Source: Hydractinia symbiolongicarpus
Lineage: Eukaryota; Cnidaria; Hydrozoa; Anthoathecata; Hydractiniidae
Assembly (NCBI RefSeq): GCF_029227915.1
Contig: NC_079879.1
Span: forward strand, 22,646,501-22,710,500
DNA: 64,000 bases
Direction: 5' to 3'
Below the pieces are notes generated by a model. That model had not been told where the DNA came from and did no database searches. It saw only the letters and a program-made list of their open reading frames with translations. The translations under genes and the position numbers were made by a program. Below are positions 1 to 11,250 of the stretch, one piece after another (the stretch's first letter is position 1; each line of letters opens with the position of its first letter).

Positions 1-9
1 TATAGCGGT

Positions 10-187
10 GTTTCGATTTAAACTTTTAAAATGCGATTTAAAAAAACATTTCTATCGCCGTTTTTCGATTTTTAAACTTTTAAAATGCGATCTAAAAAAA
101 CATTTCTGTCGCCATTTTTAAATTTTCAAACTTTCAAAATGCGATCTAAAAAAACATTTCTATCGCCGTTTTTCGATTTAAACTTTC
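10..187. repeat. 54-bp tandem repeat, about 3.3 copies
   Basis: The block containing AAAATGCGA recurs at 28, 82 and 136, an exact 54-bp spacing, with only a few substitutions between units (for example ATTTCTATCGCC against ATTTCTGTCGCC). It abuts the truncated SINE that follows and extends off the left edge. No coding potential is seen. Confidence 0.85.
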
Positions 188-713
188 AGCTGTGTGAGGG
201 AGAATGGGGGAGATGGCACATGGTGTGGGGTGTTTGATGTTGCAGGGAGTTGTCTGGCAGAGCGAGGATCTAAAAGGGGTCAAAATGATCATTAAGGGGC
301 GTCGACAGACAGTTTTCGTCTCCGTTAACGGCAAATTGGCCGCTAGACTCAGACCCCCTCCCCCAGTCCCTTAACGGCAAGCCCATTTCCCCTACGTTAG
401 TTTTCGTCTCCGTTAACGGAAAATTTGCCGTTAAATAGAATTTTGCCCCCCTCTGCACTTTACGGAACAATCTTTGTGGACTTATACGATTGGACTTGTT
501 GATTTTTTTTCATTTCCCCTAAAAGAAACAAAAAAGGTGAGAAAGTTAAATTCGTCTCCATTTTTATATTTTTAACGGACGATGCATTACTCCCCCCCTA
601 ACGGCCAATTTGCGTTAACGGAGACGAAAACTGTTTGTTGACGGCCCCTTATAAAGAACTCCACATCTAAGCCATGACCTCTCCTGGAGATAATAGACAG
701 GGTATATCCCTTA
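186..713 (+). mobile_element. SINE family A, 5'-truncated copy split by a MITE
   Basis: The flanks at 186-294 and 652-713 match the body and tail of the better copy at 61093-61684. Both copies share a GTGAGGGA..GGGGAGAT block, a GTTGCAGGGGAGCTGTCTG-like block and the tail AATAGACAGGGTATATCCC. The tRNA-like head is missing here; the 54-bp array lies where it should be. The MITE at 295-648 interrupts the body. Confidence 0.7.
295..648. mobile_element. MITE with about 48-bp terminal inverted repeats
   Basis: The two ends are inverted copies over roughly 48 bp. Each carries GGGGC, then ACAGTTTTCGTCTCCGTTAA, then a GCAAATTGGCC block. A TTA lies on both sides (292-294 and 649-651), compatible with the 3-bp TWA duplication of Harbinger-type elements, though AT-rich flanks leave the exact ends one base uncertain. 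The motif GTTTTCGTCTCCGTTAACGG also recurs internally near 401-420. There is no coding capacity. Confidence 0.75.
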
Positions 714-2925
714 ATATTTGTGAGGAGAGCCATGTAGAATATGCACGTCTAGTTATCTATCGTTGTTCTATAGCTAGCTAGCTAGCAAGCTATATTTTTT
801 TTGTTGATAAAAAAACTTTTGAAACACTTTACAGACTAAATAAAATTATCGTTCTTTGTAGATTGCAGAAAGATATGCAAATTTTTCAGTAACGAATAAA
901 ATTATAAAATATAGTTGTAACTGTGACAAGCAAAACTAAAAGCCGTTTAAGTCATTACCAGGAATGTGGCTTCTGGGATCCCCCTATGCTTTTTTTTAAC
1001 TGGAGCTTCCGACGCCATGTTGTAACTCCCAGGCCAAAGCATGCACGAAATCCGTTTGGATCGGTTTTACTCTGCAGAGGTCCCGTTTTTGCACCGCGCA
1101 GGTCTGGGCACTAACAAAGCGGCTTTAGGGACAAACTTTGACCCGACCACCTTTGAGCGTGGGCATTTGTAGTAAGGGAAAACGTGGAGTTGCACAGAGA
1201 ATTTTTTCTTTGCATTTTTACTTTTTAAACTGGTGCAATATATATTAATTTTGTAATAATTTTAATTTGAAAGGCCTGAACACAAATATAAAAAGCCTAA
1301 CAAGTCCTGGGGACGAGGTTGATTCAGTACTGGATACAAAGTTTAAGACCTTGAAGATGGTTAGTGATTGGAGGGTGTAATTTGGCTTAAGGTACTAGAA
1401 AATTTGTTTCACTTAGCTAATGTTCCACTTATCCGATAAAATGAAAAGAGTTTAATAAGTCAAATCCAAGGGACCGGGAAAATGGTTCCCCTTAGTAAAA
1501 GTTTCATTTATCTAAGATTCCACATCGAGCGGCAACTCTTTGAAACTTACAGAAATAAAAAATCTTTTTTTAAAACCCTTCTTTGTTTTACCTTGTTTTT
1601 GTACGGGGATTTAAAGTGAGCAAAATATATTAGTGCAAGTCAAATAACTTTTTGTGGATGCGCGAAAATTAGTACAAATACCACACTTCTTTTTTTTATA
1701 TGCGTTATAAGAAGACCAGGTTGGAATTTCAGGTTAAAAACAATAGGTCTATCGTCCGGAACAATTAAGACCTATTAAGAGAATTTTGATATTCTGATAT
1801 AAAGGAGAGAGTGTATGGTACTTTGTTCTATACCTTATGTCATTATTTTTAAGCATTGTTATAACCATAGACATGCTTAAGATAAATTATATCAAAATTA
1901 TGAGATTATTAAAAAAAAAACGCATGCAAAAAACCATATAATTTCGAAAAACAAAAATTGAGGTGAATTGCGAAAATTTGTCAAATTAAATCCCCATTTA
2001 AGGGGAGATTTGTACGTCCAAATTCCTTTCCACGTCACATAGTCGCCTTTAATCGGATCCAACATGAAATTTATCTGAAATGAGATTTTAAACCGCAATG
2101 AAATATCGTTATATTTACATGAAATTTGTGGTGCAAACTGCGCATGCGCCGTAGTTTTGTACACATGAGCAATAACTTTTTGAACATGTGCAATAGATTT
2201 GTACACATGCGCGATGGTTTAATTTCAGGCAAATCGTGTTTAGATGAAGTGAATTAGGCATATAAATACAAGGGTATAGTTAATGGCAGGTAGCTAAAGG
2301 CAAAAAATATCGAACAACCTCAGCCTTGACTAAACAATTGTTTCATACGCATTATGTTGGTATATTTTCGTCATTTTTAAAACATTTTCATAGTGTAGTC
2401 CTGTCATTTTTAGTGCATTGTTGCCAATTTAGAGGGTTAAGATTTCATAAAATTCCTGCACTTTATGCCCTCACCATGTTGGACACTTAAATAAAACAAG
2501 GTCCATGAATCTTGCCACGCCACCTAAAAAGCCTCTGAGATATATATCGAGACTTATTTCTTCTGAAGAATATCATTTATAATTTCCATTAATCAATTTT
2601 ATACACAAGATATATATATAAAAAAAATCTTTCATAAAAACATTTTGGATAACAAAGTGAAAACATCTGCTCTTAAAAACTAAAAAATTAATGAGAAAGG
2701 TATATCTGGTTAGCCCTCATACCCAAAAGAAGAACAACAATTTCTGGAGGTGACACAACACTCTTTGTTATTGCATAGCAGAATAAACCAAGATATTTCT
2801 CAAGAAATTAAAATAATTTGAAATTGCTCATATTTAGCAATTTTTTTCCCCATTTTTCTAACAAAAAACTCCCTAAAAACAACAGTAAGAACATGGACAA
2901 AGTAAAAAAAATTAAATACCTGAAA
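714..2925. other. Gene-poor AT-rich stretch
   Basis: No supported gene is seen. It holds a TAGC simple repeat near 771-790, a single GGGGACGAGGTTG motif near 1311 (the same motif ends the palindromic element at 10628), and a short tandem array at about 2130-2216. The open frames here are short and have no recognisable domains. Confidence 0.5.
2130..2216. repeat. About 22-bp degenerate tandem repeat
   Basis: Units resembling TTTGTACACATGAGCAATAA repeat about four times with substitutions (TTGAACATGTGCAATAG, TTGTACACATGCGCGATGG). The overlapping minus-strand ORF is a by-product of this array. Confidence 0.6.
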
Positions 2926-5833
2926 CTACTTGCAAATGCGCTTCACAAATATATTGAAAGAATGAGCTAAAATTGGTATGGTCAGCCAAGGACAATACCT
3001 TTGCCTCATAAATAGCAAAATGAACAATATGAAAACGAATAAAAACAACAAATAATACGCTAGGTAATCGAGACGAACACAATACCATGATGCTTTATGA
3101 TGCACAACAGAATGTATATAATTCATTTGTGAAGGAGTGAAGTTGTCTCCAATTCCAACCATAGCTTTTAAATCGCAGGTACTTATCCAACGAACAAAAT
3201 AAGTAAGCCACTGGTTTTGTATAAATTCTTTCACCTTCACAGGAAGCACACCGATATGGTTCATAAGAATGCCAAGATAAGCATCATCAATTTGAAATCT
3301 TTTCATGCGAGTAGACATGGTTAAAAGTTTACCTAGTAAATGGCCTGAAATAATCAATTGGGCGCCTTTATTATATGGTGGGTACCAATCGTTGGGATAT
3401 TCGTCTCTTGTTAAATAATGCCTGTGCGTTTCGTCTCTGATCACACTGGCATAATAAACATGCCCGCCATACAAGTTCTCAATATGGGCGTATTTTGTGT
3501 TTACTAGATTTATTAGTTGTGGGACATTTATATAAACATCATCGTCTGCTTTCATGACAAATTGCGGATTAAATTTTTGAAACGCCCAATTTAAACCGAA
3601 CATCATTTTTCGTGTCATGTTATGATAACTGTCCAGAAAGTCACCTATAACTAAATCCTGATATTTCTCCAGTTCAGCTATACTTGATGCATCCCTTCCA
3701 ACAGCACGACTTCTACCCATATAAAAGAATACTTTGCAGGAAATATTTTTTTGGCTTTTTATAGCATCCTTATATTCGCCTTTGTGTACACTCAATCCTC
3801 CACAAAAGCCCCAAGTTCGTCGTATAGCTTCTCGTAAGTCAGTGTGTTTTCCTTTATGTGGACTTGAACTAATCAAAATGAGTAGGTATATCGGTGCTTT
3901 GTCTGGTAAATTATCTGGCTCGTGAGCAACCTTCTCAAATTTGAAAGTTCCAGGAGGCGATAAGATGTTACCATGTAAGTTGTGGGTGAATCTAAACGTG
4001 ATCAAGAAAAAAAAAGTTCATTTAACGCTGCAAAAATACCTTAGATGTATGTAATAATAAAACATAGTGGAGTTGCACAAGGTTTAAAAATTACAACTTT
4101 TTTGCATTTTGCAAAGCCATCGAACTCTACAAACTAAAAAAAAAATTATGCAAGACGTTTGCTATTGTCAAAATTTTACACATCAAGTTGTTAGATTATT
4201 CGCAGTCGCAGTGTAAAAGTACAAAATCATATGACACTAAAAACTACTTTTGTGGTTTCTTAAGAAAAAAGTTGAAATTTTATCAATAAATTATAAATAT
4301 TGAGTTTGAACCCTTTGTGAGGTTTAAGTTTCTGCCAAATGAGTAGTGAACATCTACAATTTACATAAAATCAGCATTTTTCTCATAAAACGTGCCACAA
4401 TATGATATATCAAGGCAGTGCTTCTTAATTCTTCTTAATTTTTTTGGTAAATACGGAGTAGAAGTTAATTTGTTATAAACGAGTTTCTTATACAACAAAA
4501 AGTGTAATTTAACTTGGTGATTATTAACCAATAGTATGTTCCTTCCTTCGTTTTTCTGCTGGATTCAACAAAATCAAGAATAAAACACGGCTGTATAAGG
4601 TTTGCCAACCTCTCCTTCAACCTTCCTCACTTATACTATATTTTATCACCATCGGCAGATTGAGGTTGGTCTTAATGAAGTTGCCAGAAAATTTAAGGCC
4701 AGTTATAAATGTCCAAAGTTAAAAACGTGTTTGGTCAGGAAAATGTAATAATTTTACCCTATTTTTAGCTCTTTTGCAATTTTCCTGTAATTTCAAGATA
4801 AAATTTGAATTTAGAGGTAGGGTAAAAGTAAAAAAAAAAGCAATTTAAGGTAACTATTTCACAATCTTTATTTCCGCAACTTTTTAATTTTGTATTTTGC
4901 CATATCCACACTACTCCTCACATACTCCTATTTGTATATTATAATTTCGCAGAATTTTCTTCCGCAGAAAATTCTTCCTTTAAGAAAAACCAAAATGTTT
5001 TCTACCAATATCTAAAATTTATTGCAGCAATTTCCTGCTGTGTTTTATAACAAGTAGAATTTCATTAATCATGGTGGCATTTTCACATAATAAAAATTGT
5101 TTTTACATTTGTTAAGACAAATGAGACAAATGAGAAGATCGCAATTAGGATTACATTATTATTAATTGTATTTATTATTTTTATATTATGTTACTAACTT
5201 GGAACTTGCTGTACATAATCCATATTGCCTGTTGTAAGATGCTAATGTCTTTGAAGCTTGGTGCCCAACTATGTCAAAAACAGTCATTGCGAAATACGTG
5301 AAATCGCATCGCAATAACTACAAGGACGAATGATCTTTTTAAATAGACACAAGACGCGATGAAATAAGTTCACCTTGTTTGGCACCTGCGGTATTATTTT
5401 GCAACAGGTTTTTTGCAATAACAAAATATTTTTTACTGCGGCAGCAAAAAAAACCCATAAAGATAAGACATGGCTCAAATTTGGCTTGTAACTTACAAAA
5501 TGCTTTACAAAATTTTTTTTTAATTTCTAGCCCCCAAACCGTAACAGAATAAGTACTTTACTCTACTTATCACAACAAAAAACAATAAAAAATGCTATAG
5601 AATAAAAAAAAGACAAAACAGCCATTCATGTGAAAATTAAAAACACTCATTATTAACTCACTTACCCATACATATACATTCTTTGTGAAAATATACGTTG
5701 CACATGATAAGTTAGCAGGTTGTAATATGCGAACATCATCAACACTATCAACCCACACACACCCAAGAGCACACGATGAAAATAAATCATTTCCAGTAAT
5801 TTCATTGGAACACCATTACACCTGTTTATATCT
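2926..5833 (-). CDS. GT31 family beta-1,3-galactosyl/N-acetylglucosaminyltransferase
   Basis: Predicted coding exons are 5805-5666 and 3991-2926, giving 401 residues. The donor GG|GTAAGTGAG and acceptor TTTAG|ATTC join in phase 2. The start MKLLEMIYF precedes a membrane segment (residues 10-33), as in type II Golgi glycosyltransferases. GT31 motifs follow in order: LREAIRRTWG (about 99-108), VFFYMG, GDFLDSYHNMTRKM, the DxD-type ADDDVYIN (metal and UDP-sugar binding, DDD about 196-198), YPPYNKGAQLIISG and IDDAYLG. The family transfers Gal or GlcNAc in beta-1,3 linkage; the exact acceptor cannot be told from sequence. Oddly, residues about 356-375 are strongly hydrophobic and form a possible second membrane segment near the C terminus. 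An AG acceptor lies 28 nt before the ATG (exon start 5833). Cyclin H ends 359 bp upstream on the same strand. Confidence 0.88.
4006..5665 (-). other. Intron of the GT31 gene
   Basis: This is the single coding intron (formally 3992-5665), with a GTAAGTGAG donor and a pyrimidine-rich TTTAG acceptor. It is AT-rich. I see no coding exon or clear repeat; ORFs at 5284-5758 are leucine/phenylalanine-rich low-complexity frames. Confidence 0.6.
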
Positions 5834-6163
5834 CTAAAAATAAAAATTGGAACGAATGCAGCTAAGTAAAAATGCAAAATATAATATCAATGAAAATTAT
5901 TGCTTGATAAACTGACAAAAAAGTAAAATAACCACATCAACATCACTAGTTTAAATTGTTTTAGTTACAAAAAAAAAAAATATCGTGACTTTTTTGTTAT
6001 TCTGTCCAACTAAATCTATCTTATTGAATAATACAAATATTATCAAGTCATTTTACAGATGGAAAAATTAAATATATAAATAAACAAAAAACAAAAAAGC
6101 ATTAAATTGAAAGAAAAACAACCAGAAAAACAAGAAGCATAGTTTTAGAAACCACAATAAATT

Positions 6164-7144
6164 TTAATCTGACATCTCCTGGGCCAACATAACAGCATCC
6201 TCAGCATTCTGCATATCATTCAGCTCTTCATATTTCTTTTTCTTTTCTAACTCTTTTGCTTCCTTTCTTTCCCTTTCTCGTCCGTGGTAATCTTCAGAAG
6301 TGGGGTCATGTTCACGGTCTCTACACATCTCAAGTTTTTGTTCAATAATGCTAATCTCATCATTCGTTGGAAATTTAAAATTCACTACCATTCCCTTCAT
6401 GATTTCTATTTTCTCTAACAATTGCTTGTTGTCTTTGCCATCAGTTAATTTATCGAGATACACCATAAAATGATTTCCCATTGAAAAACTTAAAGCAGCC
6501 AACGAAATTTGTGATGGAGGATAAAGCAAAGACACATCAGAAAGCAAGCTGTTAGATAAAAATTTCTCAGCATTCTGACGATACTGTTCAACATTAACAA
6601 TACCAGGCAAATCCTTTGTTTTTAAATCAATTAAAAAACCCTCCAATGGCCTATACGCACTATGAACAGTTAGATGAAAGTTCAACTTCTGGAGAAGTAG
6701 CAACTCATTGTCAATAATAAACATTTGAAGATCTGGTCTTGGGCTAGATACAACCTGACCCATAAACTGGTCGATAGACACATTATACTCATCCACCTTA
6801 CATGCCAAATAAACACAAAGATATACAACATCTTTAGGGTGGTATTCCATGACGGAACTGTTTAAATAAAATCTTTTAAAATATGCTATTGACATACCAA
6901 CAACAGACATGGGGACTGGTGGTTTGAACTTACGACATATTTTATGAATAATATGTGAATAATAAATAAGAAGCAACTTTTCTTCACGATAAGCCATATA
7001 TTCTTCGGGTTCAGGGATTGAATACTGTTTGCACAAAGCTTTGTGTTTTTCTGTAAATGCCTTGTTAGCTAAAATTTGCACATCTGCAATATTGCTACAG
7101 TTTTGCAGAAGCCAAAACCTTTTTTGTGTGCTCTGATGAAACAT
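6164..7144 (-). CDS. CCNH: Cyclin H (CDK-activating kinase / TFIIH subunit)
   Basis: One uninterrupted 326-residue frame from 7144. The start MFHQSTQKRFW is chosen because it matches the cyclin H N terminus (human begins MYHNSSQKRHW); the 12 codons upstream in frame are not conserved. Cyclin boxes follow, with SVVGMSIAYFKRFYLNSSVM, EYHPKDVVYLCVYLACKVDE and LNFHLTVHSAYRPLEGFLID, all typical of cyclin H. The tail is charged and lysine/glutamate-rich (about residues 285-320). Length is close to human (323). Cyclin H pairs with CDK7 and MAT1, phosphorylating cell-cycle CDKs and, inside TFIIH, the RNA polymerase II C-terminal domain. There is no intron in the coding region, but no poly-A tail scar or other sign of retroposition either. 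A strong acceptor TCTATCTATTTTAG sits 17 nt before the ATG. Confidence 0.95.
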   Translation of the reverse strand: MFHQSTQKRFWLLQNCSNIADVQILANKAFTEKHKALCKQYSIPEPEEYMAYREEKLLLIYYSHIIHKICRKFKPPVPMSVVGMSIAYFKRFYLNSSVMEYHPKDVVYLCVYLACKVDEYNVSIDQFMGQVVSSPRPDLQMFIIDNELLLLQKLNFHLTVHSAYRPLEGFLIDLKTKDLPGIVNVEQYRQNAEKFLSNSLLSDVSLLYPPSQISLAALSFSMGNHFMVYLDKLTDGKDNKQLLEKIEIMKGMVVNFKFPTNDEISIIEQKLEMCRDREHDPTSEDYHGRERERKEAKELEKKKKYEELNDMQNAEDAVMLAQEMSD

Positions 7145-7199
7145 AACGTGTTTATAATATGCTAAAATAGATAGATACATAATTTTATACTAAAAAGGT

Positions 7200-8574
7200 G
7201 CACTCATAAATCATTAATATTAAAAACTGAATCCACACTAAGAAAGTGTAGCAACAGCCATTACGAAAAGATGGAAATGTTGAACAGTGCAGTTTCTTTT
7301 AGGATGTTGCTACATCACGTAAAATACAACCAAGTTCATAGCTATAAAGGTTTGACTGTACATGGTGTAGCATACAGCTATAGCCTTAATTTCCATGTTA
7401 TTTGACCATTGTAAAGCCAACTTCACAAGGAGAGAATTTGACATATTAAACTTGCCAAGGAAAAGCGTCCTTTCCAAGTTATTTGCATTTGAAGATAATG
7501 GCTAGCCTTGTTTCCTTGTTTTGGTCATTGACATTATAACCAGAAGATTTAACATGAGAACCTTGCACAATAAATGCCTTGTTTTCAGGTGATTAGAGAC
7601 GTTACAAAGAAAATACTATTATTTTTTCAACGCGTATTTAAGGATCAGGGTAAACCCTTAAAAACAAAGTTGCTGAATATATTAGTTTTTTTATTAAATG
7701 TTGTCAGTTGTCAATTTCACATTTTTTTGCAATTTTGACAGTAGTCATATATAGTTGTTTTGGTTCTATTTTATGTGGTATATATAGCTTTTCGTAAATA
7801 TTTTCACAATCAATTTTTAAGGACTTTTTTATGACAGGCTTTCATGAAAGGATATTGACAACGTTGTTACAAAAAATCTGTGTTCTTGTTTCATAAAGCC
7901 CCTATTTTTTATTGAAAAATTATCATTACTAGAAATCATTTAGTGTGAATTTCATGAGACAGTTTTCATCTGAAAAACTGTCAGCGACAAAGGAGAACAC
8001 ACAATTATATATTTGGTCTGTAGAATGAAACTACAACCCCTAATCTCCAAAATGCATTTTATTAAAACTTACCTCTACTTATCACCATGCTATTTTAAAA
8101 GCACATAATAACCTTTTTTGCAAATTTTTTTGAGGGCCCTATCTTATTGTATATTAAAACTGAAAGACATAAGAGAAAACGTAATCCTGAGAATTTTATT
8201 GAATATTAAAATTAGAACATGTTCAAATGTTGTACTAAAATGACAAACTCAACCAATTTATTTCTGCCTACAGAGCCGCTATTGTAATCCGTTGCACGAA
8301 TCACACAATCATAAACATAACAGCTTTTATCTGGATAAGAAGAAATCCTAGATTTTTATGATTTTCATTCATATAGTAACACTATAAATCCATTGTTTTG
8401 GTACTTGCAAATACTGTCTCTTTATAATCTAGAAATAATTAGTCTTATTTTATGTTTACATTTCTGCATGGAAGACTTCTATTTAGATTAAATAAATTAA
8501 AAAATATTTTATTCACAAAATAGTTCTGTAAATTTTTTAAAAATATATATATTTTGTACACTATACTAAGCCTA
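7200..8574. other. Intergenic, no gene seen
   Basis: AT-rich region upstream of cyclin H. No ORF with recognisable content. A plausible promoter region for the minus-strand CCNH/GT31 pair, but no specific element can be pointed to. Confidence 0.4.
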
Positions 8575-8977
8575 GTACTTTTTTGGACAATTTCGGACAT
8601 GTTATATTTTTAACTTAGAAACTTAAAAATCCCTCAGGATTAAAACAATTAGTTCTTTTCACCTGTTAAATTAAGCTTGTCAATTAAATTTGTATGCAAA
8701 ATAGCGTTTTTCAGGTATTTGCTGCCAAAACGTTAATTCGGACAGTTTTGGACGGATCATAATTTCATTAAAGGCACTCTAGATTAGAAACAATGAGCTT
8801 TCCAAACCCAGCAAACGAACTTATAACAGTAACTGTGGTCCTAAATAGTCTTTTTTCCAAAGATTTCTGATAATTGGCCTAAAAAGACCCAAAATATCAA
8901 TTCGGACACCTTCGGACACATAATAATTTCATTTAGTACACTTTAGAATGTCTCAGGGCTAGAAACAATAAGGATTC
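8575..8977. repeat. Degenerate tandem repeat with TTCGGACA blocks
   Basis: TTCGGACA-type blocks recur near 8590, 8735 and 8900, followed each time by a TCATAATTTCATT / TAGAAACAAT segment, giving roughly 150-bp units that have diverged. The third unit is interrupted by the hAT-like element at 8978 and resumes after 10171. Confidence 0.6.
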
Positions 8978-10166
8978 CAGACCTTGCCATGAGTCGCGAG
9001 CAATTGCTCGAGCATTCTATTGCTCACGTAAATATTAAAATTTTGAGATAAGTGTACAAGTTTTTCTCAAGAATTGATTGGTCTTTTAAGTGAAACTGAA
9101 AAGATATTTGGTGTGATTATTTTCAACCCATCATGCAACAGTTTATTCTCTATTTTATAAAACGCGTGCAATACGGACAAAAAGGTTAATCTTTGTTGCG
9201 CATTCATTTTGTGGGGGACGTTTTAAATTGTGAACCTCAAACACGATGATCGAGTGTCTACTGGTATAGCGACTCTCTCAATCTTAACTTTCTTTTCTAT
9301 ATGTCTGAAAGAGTATGCATGACTATACTGTCGTTTTCATAAATTTAATGTTCATTTTTGAGGTCATCACAAGCAAATACGAAAAAATGTGCTTCGTTTT
9401 CAAATTAAAAAAAATCTTTATCCGCGTGGTTTAAATAAAACTAATAAATAAAATATCTCTTTTCAAAAATGTACATGTCAGGTACATAAATTCATATGGA
9501 AAAATTTTTTTACCGCACGTGGGTTTCGTTTCCAAAATTGTTTGAATAACAGTTGCCGCATAAAGAAAATATATAATTCATTAAATTTGGACCTGCTATG
9601 GTTTCCAATTGTTTCGTCAAATGAAGAAATTATCTACAATTAAATCCATGATAAATTGTCTGTTCCGCCTGTAAGTGCAGTTTTGCAGATTTGCGTCATC
9701 CGTGCTCCGTCAGTGTTCACCTCCGCATTAGTTAAGAACCGCATGGCTGGAATTCTTGTGTAAGACCTGGTTACCAACGACGAAGGGGCCAGGCAAAAGA
9801 GATTTATGTCTACGTACTTTTTTAACTAAGTCAGGAGTCGGTGAATTAGCTAGAATGGTCAGGTTGGCTATGAATAGGCTTGTTCCTGGATTTAAAGGAC
9901 CAGGACTATTCAATAATTCTGAGATCTAAAAGTGTCCGACCAAGACGGAAATCTATCAGACGTTTTAACCGACGAAAGTTCAAAACGAGTTACGCCTGAA
10001 ACGATTTAGGTGTGTACTAAGGTGCACACCTCTCCTGAAAAGGATGCCCTGAGAACTAAATGTAACGTGTTTTTAGCAAAAAATATGGCGAGCAAAATTG
10101 CTCGCGTAGACACGCTGACGCGAGCAATTAATTTCTCGGGAGGTTATTTGCTCATGGCAAGGCCTG
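8978..10166. mobile_element. Non-autonomous hAT-like element, 1.19 kb, 5-bp TSD
   Basis: The ends CAGACCTTGCCATGAG and (inverted) CAGGCCTTGCCATGAG match over 16 bp with one difference. The 5-bp GATTC is duplicated on both sides (8973-8977 and 10167-10171). Subterminal GAGCAATTGCTCG-type motifs occur at both ends (about 9000-9030 and 10085-10130), typical transposase-binding repeats. No transposase frame is present, so the element is non-autonomous. Confidence 0.75.
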
Positions 10167-10627
10167 GATTCTGACCAAATTGAACCAACCTTTAAGTTGA
10201 AATATGGCACTGTTAGCTGTTTTTTGTACATTTCATTATATACCCTCCACGTGGAAAAGATTCAACACAAAAAGGCAGATTTTAGATGCTATAGCTAGCT
10301 GGCTAGCTAATCTTTTTGTCCCGTTTTTTAAATCTTGGCATGAGGAGGAAGAAGGGGTGTGCTGGCTTTGGCTGGCCAGCAAGTTAAAATGAATGCGTAC
10401 ATGCAACACATAAATTGTTCTGTAGTTAGCTATTACGTAGCTATAAATAATACTTAATAAGATTCACCTTTAAAATCCCAAAAAGTCCACTTCTTTTCTT
10501 TAAAAATGGAGCTCTGCTGGCGAGGCACATTACAGAAAAGTAAACAACAAAATGACGGATTACCGCCCGGGGCGATTATTTAAAATTTCAGTCCCTGGGG
10601 CGCAAGAGGTTTTGTGTATATTTTCAC

Positions 10628-10750
10628 CACAACCTCGTCCCCATTTTTTTTTTTTTTTTTTGCCTTTTTGATATAAAAAATGGCGTCGAATAATATTTTT
10701 CGTCGTCTTCTTTCATATCAAAAAGGTTAAAAACCCTTGGGACGAGGGTG
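10628..10750. mobile_element. Small palindromic MITE ending in CCTCGTCCCCA
   Basis: The left end ACAACCTCGTCCCCA is the inverted counterpart of the right end CTTGGGACGAGGGTG. Inside, CTTTTTGATAT pairs with ATATCAAAAAG and CGTCGAA with TTCGTCG, so most of the element folds on itself. A run of T lies next to the left end. Similar GGGACGAGG ends occur alone near 1311 and 60830. Confidence 0.65.
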
Positions 10751-11250
10751 ATCTGCACCATATATAACAGAAATAATTTCGTACAGTTTTTATGTTTACT
10801 GGCAACTGTAATAATGTGATGATGAAAATATATAAAAAACACTGTAAAGCTTGATCAATTTTGCTGGGGCAGGGGCATTTATTGATTACACTTTCCGCGA
10901 ACGGGCGGTAGCATAAAATGCGACCTCCTATTTTGTTTTTTCCAGTTTTCTGTGTGTCGTTGGGAATGTATTTATTTAGTATTGTAAATTTTTTGCTCGT
11001 AAATTATAATTCTTCGCCTTATTTTCGTATATTGGTGTATTTTTCCTGTATATACCCCCTTAACAACCTCGTTCTCAGCGCCTGTTATCTCTTTTTTATA
11101 TCTGGAGATTGAGTTTGGCCGAGACCCTGCAAGTGGTCTTATACTCTCATGTTTTTAGGCTTAGTCTTTTAGAAAAATTCTTCAAGCTTGCTTGCGCTAG
11201 ACTCATAGCTGGTGCAATAGAAACCAGCTACGCACAATACTGTCCCTAAA
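10751..11250. other. Unassigned stretch
   Basis: No supported gene. The plus-strand ORF at 10918-11112 is hydrophobic low-complexity sequence without recognisable motifs. Another AACCTCGTTCTCAG motif lies near 11067. Confidence 0.35.

Noticed and set aside
1898-2206. 102-codon minus-strand ORF
   Set aside because: Its start lies in the 22-bp tandem repeat and the rest has no domain; no splice support.
6164-7144. Cyclin H as a processed retrocopy because it lacks coding introns
   Set aside because: The frame is intact, no poly-A tract or target duplication follows the stop, and an acceptor lies before the ATG as in the neighbouring genes.
8575-8985. TTCGGACA repeats as a CRISPR-like array
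   Set aside because: Units are long, diverged and without short unique spacers of constant size; this is an ordinary degenerate tandem repeat in a eukaryotic genome.
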